From DATHGT01 sp035317605 (GTDB lineage: Bacteria > Methylomirabilota > Methylomirabilia > Rokubacteriales > CSP1-6), in NCBI GenBank assembly GCA_035317605.1, contig DATHGT010000060.1, forward strand, positions 1 to 11,267: a stretch of DNA of 11,267 nt. The letters are read 5' to 3'. A program made the position numbers and the translations under genes. Shown in pieces: positions 1 through 6,443 of this stretch. Position 1 is the first letter of the stretch. Every line of letters starts with the position of its first letter. The notes beneath the pieces were generated by a model. The model did no database searches. It saw only the letters and a program-made list of their open reading frames with translations, and had not been told where the DNA came from.

Positions 1-1083
1 GCGGTCGTAGTCGCTGGTGGTCTCCTCGATCTGGGCGCGGATCTGCTTGATGCGGGCCTCGATGGCGTTCTGCTTGCCGGCGCCCTCGATGATCGTGGTG
101 TTGTCCTTGTCGACGACGACCTTCTTGGCCTTGCCGAGGTCATCGAGCTTGATGTTCTCGAGCTTGATGCCGAGATCCTCGGTGATGGCCTTGCCGCCGG
201 TGAGGATCGAGATGTCTTCGAGCATCGCCTTGCGCCGGTCGCCAAAGCCCGGGGCCTTGACGGCAGATGCGTGCAGCGTGCCTCGCAGCTTGTTGACCAC
301 GAGGGTGGCCAGAGCCTCGCCTTCCACGTCCTCGGCGATGATGAGGAGCGGCCGGCCGGCGCGAGCGACCTGCTCGAGCAGGGGCAGCATGTCCTTCATC
401 ACGCTGATCTTCTTCTCGTGGATGAGGATCAGGGCGTCCTCGATCACGCACTCCATGCGCTCGGGGTCGGTGACGAAGTAGGGCGAGAGATAGCCGCGGT
501 CGAAGCGCATGCCCTCGACCACGTCGAGCGCGGTGTCGGCCGACTTGGACTCCTCGACCGTGATGACGCCGTCCTTGCCGACTTTTTCCATGGCGTCGGC
601 GATGAGGTCGCCGATGGTCTTGTCGTTGTTGGCGGCGATGGTGGCGACCTGAGCGATTTCCTTCTTGTCCTTGGTCGACTTCGACATCTTCTTCAGCTCG
701 TCGACCACGGCCTCGACGGCGGCGTCGATGCCGCGCTTGAGGCCCATGGGATTGGCGCCGGCGGTCACGTTGCGCATGCCCTCGCGGAACATCGCCTGGG
801 CCAGGACCGTCGCGGTGGTGGTGCCGTCACCGGCCACGTCGGAAGTCTTGGACGCGACTTCCTTGAGCATCTGAGCGCCCATGTTCTCGTAGTGGTCCTT
901 GAGCTCGATTTCCTTGGCGACGGTGACGCCGTCCTTGGTGATGGTCGGGCTGCCGAACTTCTTGTCGATGACCACGTTGCGCCCCTTGGGCCCGAGCGTG
1001 GCCTTCACGGCTTCGGCCAGGACGTTGATGCCCTTGAGCAGATGCGAGCGCGCGTCCTCGCTGAACTTGAGCTGTTTGGCCAT
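1..1083 (-). CDS. groL: 60 kDa chaperonin GroEL, 3' end cut by window edge
   Basis: GroEL forms the cytoplasmic double-ring ATP-dependent folding chamber that works with the GroES lid. The minus-strand frame is open from an ATG at 1083-1081 to base 1, giving the first 361 residues of a protein normally about 540-550 long; the C-terminal third lies outside. The start MAKQLKFSEDAR, the LGPKGRNVV block (about residues 30-38), the nucleotide-binding GDGTTTATVLA segment (85-95, Asp86 being the conserved magnesium/ATP aspartate) and the apical-domain run LLIIAEDVEGEALATLVVN are all recognisable. The visible part ends in EETTSDYDR, typical of the return to the intermediate/equatorial domains. The gene follows groES by 15 nt, and its AGGAGG Shine-Dalgarno overlaps the groES stop codon, so the two are one transcript. 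No frameshift is seen. Identification is essentially certain. Confidence 0.98.
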   Translation of the reverse strand, partial: MAKQLKFSEDARSHLLKGINVLAEAVKATLGPKGRNVVIDKKFGSPTITKDGVTVAKEIELKDHYENMGAQMLKEVASKTSDVAGDGTTTATVLAQAMFREGMRNVTAGANPMGLKRGIDAAVEAVVDELKKMSKSTKDKKEIAQVATIAANNDKTIGDLIADAMEKVGKDGVITVEESKSADTALDVVEGMRFDRGYLSPYFVTDPERMECVIEDALILIHEKKISVMKDMLPLLEQVARAGRPLLIIAEDVEGEALATLVVNKLRGTLHASAVKAPGFGDRRKAMLEDISILTGGKAITEDLGIKLENIKLDDLGKAKKVVVDKDNTTIIEGAGKQNAIEARIKQIRAQIEETTSDYDR

Positions 1084-1098
1084 GAGTCGTCTTCCTCC

Positions 1099-1386
1099 TT
1101 ACTCGAGAATGGCGAGGACGTCTTCCTCGCGCATGATCAGATATTCCTTGTCTTCGATCTTCACTTCGGAGCCGGAGTACTTGCCGAACAGGATCTTGTC
1201 GCCGGCCTTGACGTCGAGCGGGATCTTCTTGCCGTCGTCACCGACCTTGCCGTTGCCGGTGGCGATGACCTTGCCCTCCTGCGGCTTTTCCTTGGCGGTA
1301 TCGGGAATGATGATGCCGCCTTTCTTGACCTCCTGCTCTTCCAGGCGCTCCACGAGAATGCGGTCGTGCAACGGACGAATCTTCAT
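1099..1386 (-). CDS. groS: 10 kDa co-chaperonin GroES
   Basis: GroES is the heptameric lid of the GroEL chamber. The product is 95 residues, the standard length, beginning MKIRPLHDRILVERLEEQ. The mobile loop that contacts GroEL is seen as KKGGIIIPDTAKEKPQEG (about residues 21-38), followed by the core IPLDVKAGDKILFGKYSG and the C-terminal EEDVLAIL. I chose the ATG at 1386-1384 because almost all GroES proteins start MxIRPLxDR. A GTG immediately upstream (1389-1387) is in frame and would add one residue. AAGGAGGAG at 1402-1394 serves either start. The gene is first in the groESL operon, behind a CIRCE-overlapped promoter. Confidence 0.98.
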   Translation of the reverse strand: MKIRPLHDRILVERLEEQEVKKGGIIIPDTAKEKPQEGKVIATGNGKVGDDGKKIPLDVKAGDKILFGKYSGSEVKIEDKEYLIMREEDVLAILE

Positions 1387-1455
1387 CACAGTGCTCCTCC
1401 TTGATCGACGAATCTTGCTGGTATGCCGGTGAACCGGCGCCGCCCGACGGGCGCA

Positions 1456-1482
1456 TTAGCACTTATATTAGAAGAGTGCTAA
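1456..1482 (-). promoter_or_regulatory. CIRCE operator (HrcA binding site) of groESL
   Basis: On the minus strand the site reads TTAGCACTC, nine spacer bases, AAGTGCTAA. This matches the CIRCE consensus TTAGCACTC-N9-GAGTGCTAA at 17 of 18 arm positions. It covers the -10 hexamer and most of the spacer of the groESL promoter, so bound HrcA would block RNA polymerase. HrcA is the known CIRCE repressor; its gene is not in this window. Confidence 0.96.
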
Positions 1483-1490
1483 CACGTCAA
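1462..1490 (-). promoter_or_regulatory. sigma-70 type promoter of groESL
   Basis: The minus strand shows TTGACG (1490-1485), a 17-bp spacer, and TATAAG (1467-1462). Transcription should begin near 1455, giving a leader of about 70 nt. That leader starts with a small GC hairpin (CGCCC-GAC-GGGCG, 1453-1441) and has a second one (GCCGGT-GA-ACCGGC, 1438-1425), which may stabilise the 5' end of the mRNA. CIRCE lies on top of the promoter. Confidence 0.88.
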
Positions 1491-1563
1491 GTCCCCGGCT
1501 CGAGAAAGCCAAAAAGCTCAACAAATGTCGTGATTTCTGGGTGGGCGGCGCGCCGGCGACGCG

Positions 1564-1572
1564 TGCTACACT
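1564..1572 (+). promoter_or_regulatory. putative extended -10 promoter of the M20 peptidase gene
   Basis: TGCTACACT is an extended -10 element (TG-n-TACACT). It lies 55 bases before the chosen GTG start, in the 241-bp divergent region between groES and the peptidase gene. No good -35 hexamer is visible 17 bp upstream, as expected for an extended -10 promoter. The assignment is inference from motif and position. Confidence 0.45.
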
Positions 1573-1627
1573 CGCCGGCGCCGCGAGGCTGTTGAGCGCC
1601 GCCGCGAGCCGTTTGGAGGAGGCAAGG

Positions 1628-3076
1628 GTGAGTCGAGATTGGTCGGGGTTCGATCGGGCGCTCGCGTCACGGCGCCGCGCGGTGGTCGAGAGCTTCGTCG
1701 AGTTCCTCCGGCTGGAGTCGGTGAGTCAGGCGCCCGCGAAGGTTCGGGTGACCGGCGAATGGCTGGCCGCCGCGCTGCGAGCGCGCGGCCTCGACGGCCG
1801 TGTGCTCGAGACCGGCGGGAACCCCGCCGTGTTCGGCGAGCGCCGGGTTCCCGGGGCCACGCGCACGGTGCTGATCTACTGTCACTACGACACCAAGCCC
1901 ATTTCGCCGAAGGGATGGCTCCAGCCGAACCCGATCGACCCCGTGTTCCGTCGCGGCCTGGCCGAGACGGACGCGACGACCGTCCCGCTCGCGGAGATCG
2001 CTGACGACGAGCTGGACTCGCTCTTCCTCTACGCCCGTGGGTCGTCCGACGACAAGGGGCCGATCTGGTCGCACCTCTGGGCGGTCGAGCTGATGGACGC
2101 GCTCGGCATCGCGCCGTCGGTCAACGTGAAGTTCATCTTCGACGGCGAGGAGGAGATCGCCAGCCCGTTCTTCGGTCCCTTCACCGAGGCCCACCGCGAT
2201 CTGCTGGCCGCGGACGTGGTCATCGTGACCGACGGCCCCAAGCACGGGAGCGGGCGTCCCACCATCACCGGCGGCGCCGGCGGCGTCGTGAAGATCGAGC
2301 TGGAGATCGAGGCCGCGCGCCGCGACGTGCACTCCGGCAACATCGCGGCTCCCAACCCCGCGTGGAAGCTCAGCGGGCTGCTCGCCTCCATGGCCACGCC
2401 CGACGGCGTGCCGCTGATCGAGGGCTTCGAGGACGACGTGGTCGGACCCACCGCGGGCGAGCGACAGCTGATGGCCGAGTTCCCGCTCGATCTGCCCGCG
2501 CTCGAGAAGGATCTCGGCGTGCGGCTGCCCGCGGACTATCTCGATCGCCTGATGTTCCATCCGACCCTGACCATCCGGGGACTGCACAGCGGGTTCGTGG
2601 GGGCCGAGGCCAACACGATCATTCCGCACACCGCGACGGTCGCCATCGACATCCGGATGGTGAGGAACCAGCGATGGTCGAAGGTCTACCGCCGACTGAT
2701 CGATCACATCCGCGCCCAGGGCTTCACGGTGATCGAGTCGGCCGACGAGCCGCTGCCCGACGGGCTGCGAGGCCGGGCCGTGCGAGTCACCGACAAGGGC
2801 GGCTACGATCCGGCCAAGACCTCGCTCGAGCTGCCGGTGAGCCGCGAGATCATCGGGGTGGTCGAGCGCGCGCACGGCGGCCAGCGCGCGGTGCTGGCGC
2901 CGACCGCGGGCGGCAGCGTGCCGATCTGGGCGTTCACCGATATCCTCGGTCTGCCGACCCTGCTCGTCCCCTACGCCAACGCCAACAACCGCCAGCACAG
3001 CCCGAACGAGCACCTGAAGCTCGACCATCTGTTCCAGGGCATCCGCACGACCGCTCAGCTGCTGACCGACCTTTAA
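1628..3076 (+). CDS. M20 family metallopeptidase (dipeptidase/ArgE-DapE-like amidohydrolase)
   Basis: This is a cytoplasmic co-catalytic zinc peptidase of 482 residues, hydrolysing dipeptides or N-acylated amino acids. The metal-centre motifs occur in order: His86 and Asp88 region in IYCHYDTKP, Asp141 in ARGSSDDKGP, the catalytic and metal-binding glutamates in DGEEE (172-176), Asp202 in VTDGP, and His457 in NRQHSPNEHL. The inserted dimerisation domain (about 210-370) carries RDVHSG and RGLHSGFVGAEANTI. Length and motif spacing resemble the CNDP/PepV-type dipeptidase branch more than ArgE or DapE, which are nearer 380 residues. I chose the GTG at 1628 because GGAGGAGG lies 5 nt upstream; the frame stays open back to a GTG at 1541, but that stretch is Ala/Arg-rich and unlike the family. 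There is no signal peptide. The stop overlaps the livF stop by 4 bp on the other strand. Substrate cannot be read from sequence. Confidence 0.92.
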   Translation: MSRDWSGFDRALASRRRAVVESFVEFLRLESVSQAPAKVRVTGEWLAAALRARGLDGRVLETGGNPAVFGERRVPGATRTVLIYCHYDTKPISPKGWLQPNPIDPVFRRGLAETDATTVPLAEIADDELDSLFLYARGSSDDKGPIWSHLWAVELMDALGIAPSVNVKFIFDGEEEIASPFFGPFTEAHRDLLAADVVIVTDGPKHGSGRPTITGGAGGVVKIELEIEAARRDVHSGNIAAPNPAWKLSGLLASMATPDGVPLIEGFEDDVVGPTAGERQLMAEFPLDLPALEKDLGVRLPADYLDRLMFHPTLTIRGLHSGFVGAEANTIIPHTATVAIDIRMVRNQRWSKVYRRLIDHIRAQGFTVIESADEPLPDGLRGRAVRVTDKGGYDPAKTSLELPVSREIIGVVERAHGGQRAVLAPTAGGSVPIWAFTDILGLPTLLVPYANANNRQHSPNEHLKLDHLFQGIRTTAQLLTDL

Positions 3077-3837
3077 GCTCCCAGGTACGCACGGCGGACG
3101 TGGTCGTCGGCGAGCAAGACCCGGCCCGGGCCTTCGAGCACGATGCGGCCGGTTTCCATCACGTAGCCGCGGTCGGCCAGGCGCAGGGCCAGGTAGGCGC
3201 TCTGCTCGACCATCAGCACGGTGGTGCCATCGCGACGGATGCCCGCGATGATCTCGAACGTGGTCTCGACGACGGTGGGGGCCAGACCGAGCGAGGGCTC
3301 GTCGAACAGGATCAGGCGGGGACGTGCCATCAGCGCGCGCCCGATGGCCAGCATCTGTTGCTCGCCGCCCGAGAGCGTGCCCGCAACCTGTCGCCGCCGC
3401 TCGCCGAGGATCGGGAAGTGCGCGCACACGCGCTCGAGATCCTCGTCGATCGCGCGGCGATCTCGCCGCACGTACGCTCCCATCGCCAGGTTCTCCTCGA
3501 CGGTGAGATAGGGAAACACCCGACGCCCTTCCGGACAGTGGGCGATGCCCGAGGCCAGGATCTCGGCCGGCTCGCGGTTCTGGATCTCTCGCCCGTCGTA
3601 GATGACGCGCCCCTGCGTGGCGCGGAGCAGCCCCGAGATCGCGCGCAGCGTCGACGATTTGCCGGCGCCGTTGGCGCCGATCAAGCAGATCAGCTCGCCG
3701 CGACGCACCTCGAGGTCGACGCCGCGCAGGGCCGAGATCGGCCCGTACGACGCGTGCAGTCCCTCGACGCGCAGCAGCGCGTCCTCGGCGGCCAGCGGCG
3801 CGTCCTCAGCGGCCAGCGGCGCGTCCTCAGCGGCCAG
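3073..3837 (-). CDS. livF: Liv-type ABC transporter ATP-binding protein LivF, non-ATG start
   Basis: LivF is one of the two cytoplasmic ATPases of a branched-chain amino acid type importer. From the CTG at 3837 it has 254 residues. It shows an A-loop tyrosine in LHASYG (27-32), Walker A GANGAGKSS (54-62), the PEGRRVFPYLTVEENL segment typical of LivF, signature LSGGEQQ (155-161), Walker B ILFDEP (176-181), and VEQS where other ABC ATPases have the H-loop histidine. The start is the problem: between the in-frame TGA at 3873-3871 and a GTG at 3708-3706 there is no ATG, GTG or TTG, and starting at that GTG would delete the A-loop and first strands. GGAGGAGG at 3850-3843 lies 5 nt before the CTG at 3837. 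The alternative CTG at 3777 would give 234 residues, the usual LivF length. Residues 2-20 are three runs of a repeat (LAAEDAP type). The gene overlaps the end of livG. Confidence 0.85.
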   Translation of the reverse strand: MAAEDAPLAAEDAPLAAEDALLRVEGLHASYGPISALRGVDLEVRRGELICLIGANGAGKSSTLRAISGLLRATQGRVIYDGREIQNREPAEILASGIAHCPEGRRVFPYLTVEENLAMGAYVRRDRRAIDEDLERVCAHFPILGERRRQVAGTLSGGEQQMLAIGRALMARPRLILFDEPSLGLAPTVVETTFEIIAGIRRDGTTVLMVEQSAYLALRLADRGYVMETGRIVLEGPGRVLLADDHVRRAYLGA

Positions 3838-3856
3838 CAGCGCCTCCTCCGGTGCC
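3773..3856. repeat. 21-bp tandem repeat, four copies, at the livG-livF junction
   Basis: Four head-to-tail 21-bp units lie at 3773-3793, 3794-3814, 3815-3835 and 3836-3856. The middle two are identical, the first differs from them at two positions, and the fourth is diverged (17 of 21 against the first). The period is a multiple of three, so copy-number change keeps frame. In the livF frame the three inner units encode LAAEDAP-like heptapeptides; in the livG frame the units carry the TGA that ends LivG. On the minus strand the diverged unit contains GGAGGAGG and the others contain GAGGA, so the array is made of ribosome-binding-like sequence. Confidence 0.9.
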
Positions 3857-4600
3857 GAGATACGCGCGGATCACTTCGGGATGCGTCTGAATCTCCGCCG
3901 GCGCGCCCTCGGCGATCACGCGTCCATGATTGAGCACGATCACCACGTCCGAGATGCCCATGACCAGGCGCATGTCGTGCTCGACCAGGAAGACCGTGAT
4001 GTCAAGGCCGCGGATCGTGCGGATGAGCCGGCTCACGGTGTCCTTCTCGACCCCCGTCATGCCGGCCGCGGGCTCGTCGAGCAGCAGCACGCGCGGCCGC
4101 GCGGCCAGCGCGACGGCCAGCTCCACCAGCCGCTGCTCGCCGTAGGGCAGAGCGCTCGCCACATGGTCGCGGCGATGCTCGAGGCCCACGAGCGCGATGA
4201 TCTCCCCGGCGCGCCCACGCAGTGAGCGCTCTTCCTCGAGGACGCGCCGCGCGCCCGCGAGGATGGCGGCGAGACCGGACGTGCCGCGCAGGTGCAGGCC
4301 GATCATCACGTTGTCGGTCACGGTGAGCGCCGGGAACACGCTGGTCTTCTGAAACGTCCGCACGATTCCGCGCCGGGCGACGTCGCAGGGTCGGAGCCCG
4401 GTCAGCGGCGCGTCGTCGTAGGTGACGCGGCCGCCGGACGGCCGCAGATAGCCGGTGATCGCGTTGAACGCGGTGGTCTTGCCGGCGCCGTTGGGACCGA
4501 TCAGGCTCGTGATCGTGCCGGCCCGCACGTCGAAGCTGACGCCGTCCAGCGCGGTGACGCCGCCGAACCGCACGGCCAGATCGCGAACGGCCAGGGTCAC
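3827..4600 (-). CDS. livG: Liv-type ABC transporter ATP-binding protein LivG
   Basis: LivG is the second ATPase of the importer, forming the nucleotide-binding dimer with LivF beneath the LivH-LivM pore. The product has 257 residues, normal for the family: A-loop region VRFGGVTALDGV (10-21), Walker A GPNGAGKTT (35-43), Q-loop FQK (83-85), a family-typical signature variant LPYGEQR (151-157), Walker B VLLLDEP (171-177) and H-loop VEHD (206-209, His208). The C-terminus HPEVIRAYLG is the common LivG ending. The GTG at 4600-4598 was chosen because it overlaps the livM stop as GTGA and immediately precedes the conserved first strand. This overlap implies translational coupling to livM. The last codons and the TGA lie inside the tandem repeat shared with the livF start. 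Confidence 0.95.
   Translation of the reverse strand: MTLAVRDLAVRFGGVTALDGVSFDVRAGTITSLIGPNGAGKTTAFNAITGYLRPSGGRVTYDDAPLTGLRPCDVARRGIVRTFQKTSVFPALTVTDNVMIGLHLRGTSGLAAILAGARRVLEEERSLRGRAGEIIALVGLEHRRDHVASALPYGEQRLVELAVALAARPRVLLLDEPAAGMTGVEKDTVSRLIRTIRGLDITVFLVEHDMRLVMGISDVVIVLNHGRVIAEGAPAEIQTHPEVIRAYLGTGGGAAGR
3843..3850 (-). promoter_or_regulatory. strong Shine-Dalgarno sequence deciding the livF start
   Basis: GGAGGAGG on the minus strand lies inside the last codons of livG. It is 5 nt before an in-frame CTG (3837-3835) and 2 nt before another CTG (3840-3838). No ATG, GTG or TTG in the livF frame follows within usable distance. If the three extra repeat units are removed, the same Shine-Dalgarno would sit 5 nt before the CTG that opens the conserved LRVEGLHASYG, suggesting the ancestral arrangement. 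Confidence 0.6.
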
Positions 4601-5541
4601 GGAGATTTCCGCAGTCGCGACAGGGTGGGGACAATACCGCGCGGAAGGAAGAAGACGAGCAGGACGAGAATCAGCCCGTAGGTGAGCATCTGCCACTGCC
4701 ACGACGTCACCTCGCGCAACGCCTCGGGCAGCGCGGTGAACAGCAGCGCGCCCACGATGGGACCGGCCAGCGTTCCCTTGCCGCCGGCGACGACCATGAT
4801 GACCATCGTCACCGTGTAGGTGAACAGGAAGACCTCGGGACTCACGAAGCGCGTGTAGTGCGCGTAGAGGCCGCCGGCCACCCCGGCCATGGCCGCGCTG
4901 ATCACCGCGGCGAGCACGAGATAGCGCGTGACGTCGATGCCGACCGATTCGGCCAGCGCCTCGTTCTCGCGCAGGGCCAGGAACGCGCGGCCGATGCGCG
5001 AGCCCACGAGGCGGCGACACACGAGATACGAGAGCGCGACGGCGGCCAACACGAGGTAGTAGTACGCGCGCTTGGTGCGAAACGACCACGGCCCCAGCTC
5101 GGGAGCGGGGATGCCCGGCAAGCCCAGCGGGCCGTTGGTCAGCTCCATCCAGTTCACGCTGACCAGCGAGATCACGCCGGCGAAGCTGATCGTGACGAGC
5201 ACGAAGTAGGCGCCGCGCAGCTTGAGCGCCAGACGCCCGATCGCCCAGCCCGCGAGGCCGGCCAGCAGGGCGGCCAGCGCCAGGCCCTCCCACGCCGAGC
5301 GCTCGAGCTTGAGCGTGGTGAGCGCGGACGCGTAGGCGCCGATGCCGAAGAACGCGGCGTGGCCGAGCGAGAGCTGGCCCGTGTAGCCGAGCAGGAGATT
5401 GAGGCTGAGCGCGAGCACCGCGAAGATCCCCCCCATGATCAGCACGTGCAGCCAGTACGGGTTCGTGAGCCAGAACGGCGCGGTCAGCGCGACGACGGCG
5501 AGCGCGACGAGCAGCGACGTGCTGGGGAGCCGGGCACGCAT
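4597..5541 (-). CDS. livM: Liv-type ABC transporter permease LivM
   Basis: LivM is an inner-membrane permease that pairs with LivH. The product has 314 residues with multiple hydrophobic helices, beginning with an N-terminal helix (about 9-24). The family motif is seen in LNLLLGYTGQLSLGHAAFFGIGAYA (about 47-71, given as separate blocks LNLLLGYTG and LSLGHAAFF). RAFLALRENEALAESVGID is the cytoplasmic coupling loop facing the ATPases, followed by the C-terminal GGKGTLAGPIVGALL segment. The ATG at 5541 lies 22 nt after the livH stop, with GGGAGAG a little upstream. The stop overlaps the livG GTG. LivM proteins from enterobacteria carry an extra N-terminal domain; this one is the short form common in soil bacteria. 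Confidence 0.95.
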   Translation of the reverse strand: MRARLPSTSLLVALAVVALTAPFWLTNPYWLHVLIMGGIFAVLALSLNLLLGYTGQLSLGHAAFFGIGAYASALTTLKLERSAWEGLALAALLAGLAGWAIGRLALKLRGAYFVLVTISFAGVISLVSVNWMELTNGPLGLPGIPAPELGPWSFRTKRAYYYLVLAAVALSYLVCRRLVGSRIGRAFLALRENEALAESVGIDVTRYLVLAAVISAAMAGVAGGLYAHYTRFVSPEVFLFTYTVTMVIMVVAGGKGTLAGPIVGALLFTALPEALREVTSWQWQMLTYGLILVLLVFFLPRGIVPTLSRLRKSP

Positions 5542-5563
5542 GGGACGCGCGGTCTCTCCCGCG

Positions 5564-6436
5564 CTACCCGATGCGCTCGGTACGAGCGAAGAGGCCGGAA
5601 GGGCGGAGGAGTAGGACGAGGATGATGATCACGAACCCGACCGCGTCGCGATAGCCCGAGGAGATGTACCCAGCGCCCAGCTCTTCCACGACCCCGAGCA
5701 AGAGTCCCCCGAACGTCGCGCCCGCCACGTTGCCGAGCCCGCCCAGGATCACGACCGAGAAGGCCTTGAGCGACGCGAGGTCGCCCATCGAGGGATAGAC
5801 GAGAAAGATGGGGCCGAGCAGCGCACCCGCCGCGGCGGCCAGCCCCGAGCCGAGCGCGAACGTCGCGGTGTGGATGCGCCCGATGCGCACGCCCATCAGC
5901 GCGGCGGTGTCCGCGTCCTGGAACGTCGCGCGCATCGCCCGCCCGAGCTTGGTGCGATGGATGACGAGCTGCGCGCCCACGATCAGCGCGATGGCGGTGA
6001 CGAACACGAACAGCCGCAGCGGGGCGATCCCGAGCGGACCGACGACCAGCGGCTTGGTGGGAAACGGATGCGGGACGCTCTTGGCCACGCCGCCCCACCC
6101 GAGCAGCTCCGCGTTCTGCATGGCGATCCAGAGCCCGATCATCACGAGCATGACCGAATCGATCGACTCGCCGCGCAGCGGACGCAGGAGCACGCGCTCG
6201 CACAGCGCGCCCAGCACGATGCCAACAACGATTGCCGCCGGGATCGCGGCCAGGAATGGCAGACCGAGGAGGGCGAGCGTGGCGAACGCGGTGTAAGCCC
6301 CCAGCGTGTAGAACTCGCCGTGGGCGAAGTTCACCACGTTCATGAGCCCGAAGATGAGGGTGAGCCCGATGCCCAGCAGCGCGTACGTGCCGCCGAGCAC
6401 CAGGCCGTTCACCAGGTGCTGGAGCAGGGCCTCCAA
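5564..6436 (-). CDS. livH: Liv-type ABC transporter permease LivH
   Basis: LivH is the partner inner-membrane permease. The product has 290 residues, the usual length, with hydrophobic helices throughout. It shows the LivH block GLTLIFGLMNVVNFAHGEF (about 24-42), the coupling loop GRAMRATFQDADTAALMGV, and GGLGNVAGATFGGLLLG in the C-terminal third. The start is a TTG (6436-6434), 7 nt after the binding-protein stop. It lacks a clear Shine-Dalgarno, so translation is probably coupled to the upstream gene. It was chosen because MEALLQHLVNGLVLGG aligns with family N-termini; the next GTG would lose eight conserved residues. Confidence 0.94.
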   Translation of the reverse strand: MEALLQHLVNGLVLGGTYALLGIGLTLIFGLMNVVNFAHGEFYTLGAYTAFATLALLGLPFLAAIPAAIVVGIVLGALCERVLLRPLRGESIDSVMLVMIGLWIAMQNAELLGWGGVAKSVPHPFPTKPLVVGPLGIAPLRLFVFVTAIALIVGAQLVIHRTKLGRAMRATFQDADTAALMGVRIGRIHTATFALGSGLAAAAGALLGPIFLVYPSMGDLASLKAFSVVILGGLGNVAGATFGGLLLGVVEELGAGYISSGYRDAVGFVIIILVLLLRPSGLFARTERIG

Positions 6437-6443
6437 CGGGCGC

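Noticed and set aside
271..1404. Long plus-strand frame (377 codons) opposite groEL and groES
   Set aside because: It lies fully antisense to two certain chaperonin genes, has a His/Asp/Val/Leu-rich shadow composition and covers groESL control sites. Such frames are common in GC-rich DNA.
1401..1595. Small plus-strand frame in the groES/peptidase divergent region
   Set aside because: It runs across the CIRCE operator and the groESL promoter and has no ribosome-binding site or recognisable sequence.
1667..3427. 586-codon minus-strand frame across the peptidase gene and part of livF
   Set aside because: Composition is Arg/Gly/His-rich with no domain; it is the complement of the M20 gene, whose metal motifs are clear.
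3773..3856. Tandem repeat as a CRISPR array
   Set aside because: Units are directly adjacent with no spacers and lie within two coding frames.
2362..3933. 523-codon plus-strand frame across the end of the peptidase, livF and livG start region
   Set aside because: Arg/Ala-rich and antisense to intact ABC ATPases; a GC-rich shadow.
3827..5293. A possible livM-livG fusion, as the livG frame is open far upstream to 5293
   Set aside because: The upstream part is an out-of-frame reading of livM with no transporter character. The GTG at 4600 matches the LivG family start and overlaps the livM stop.
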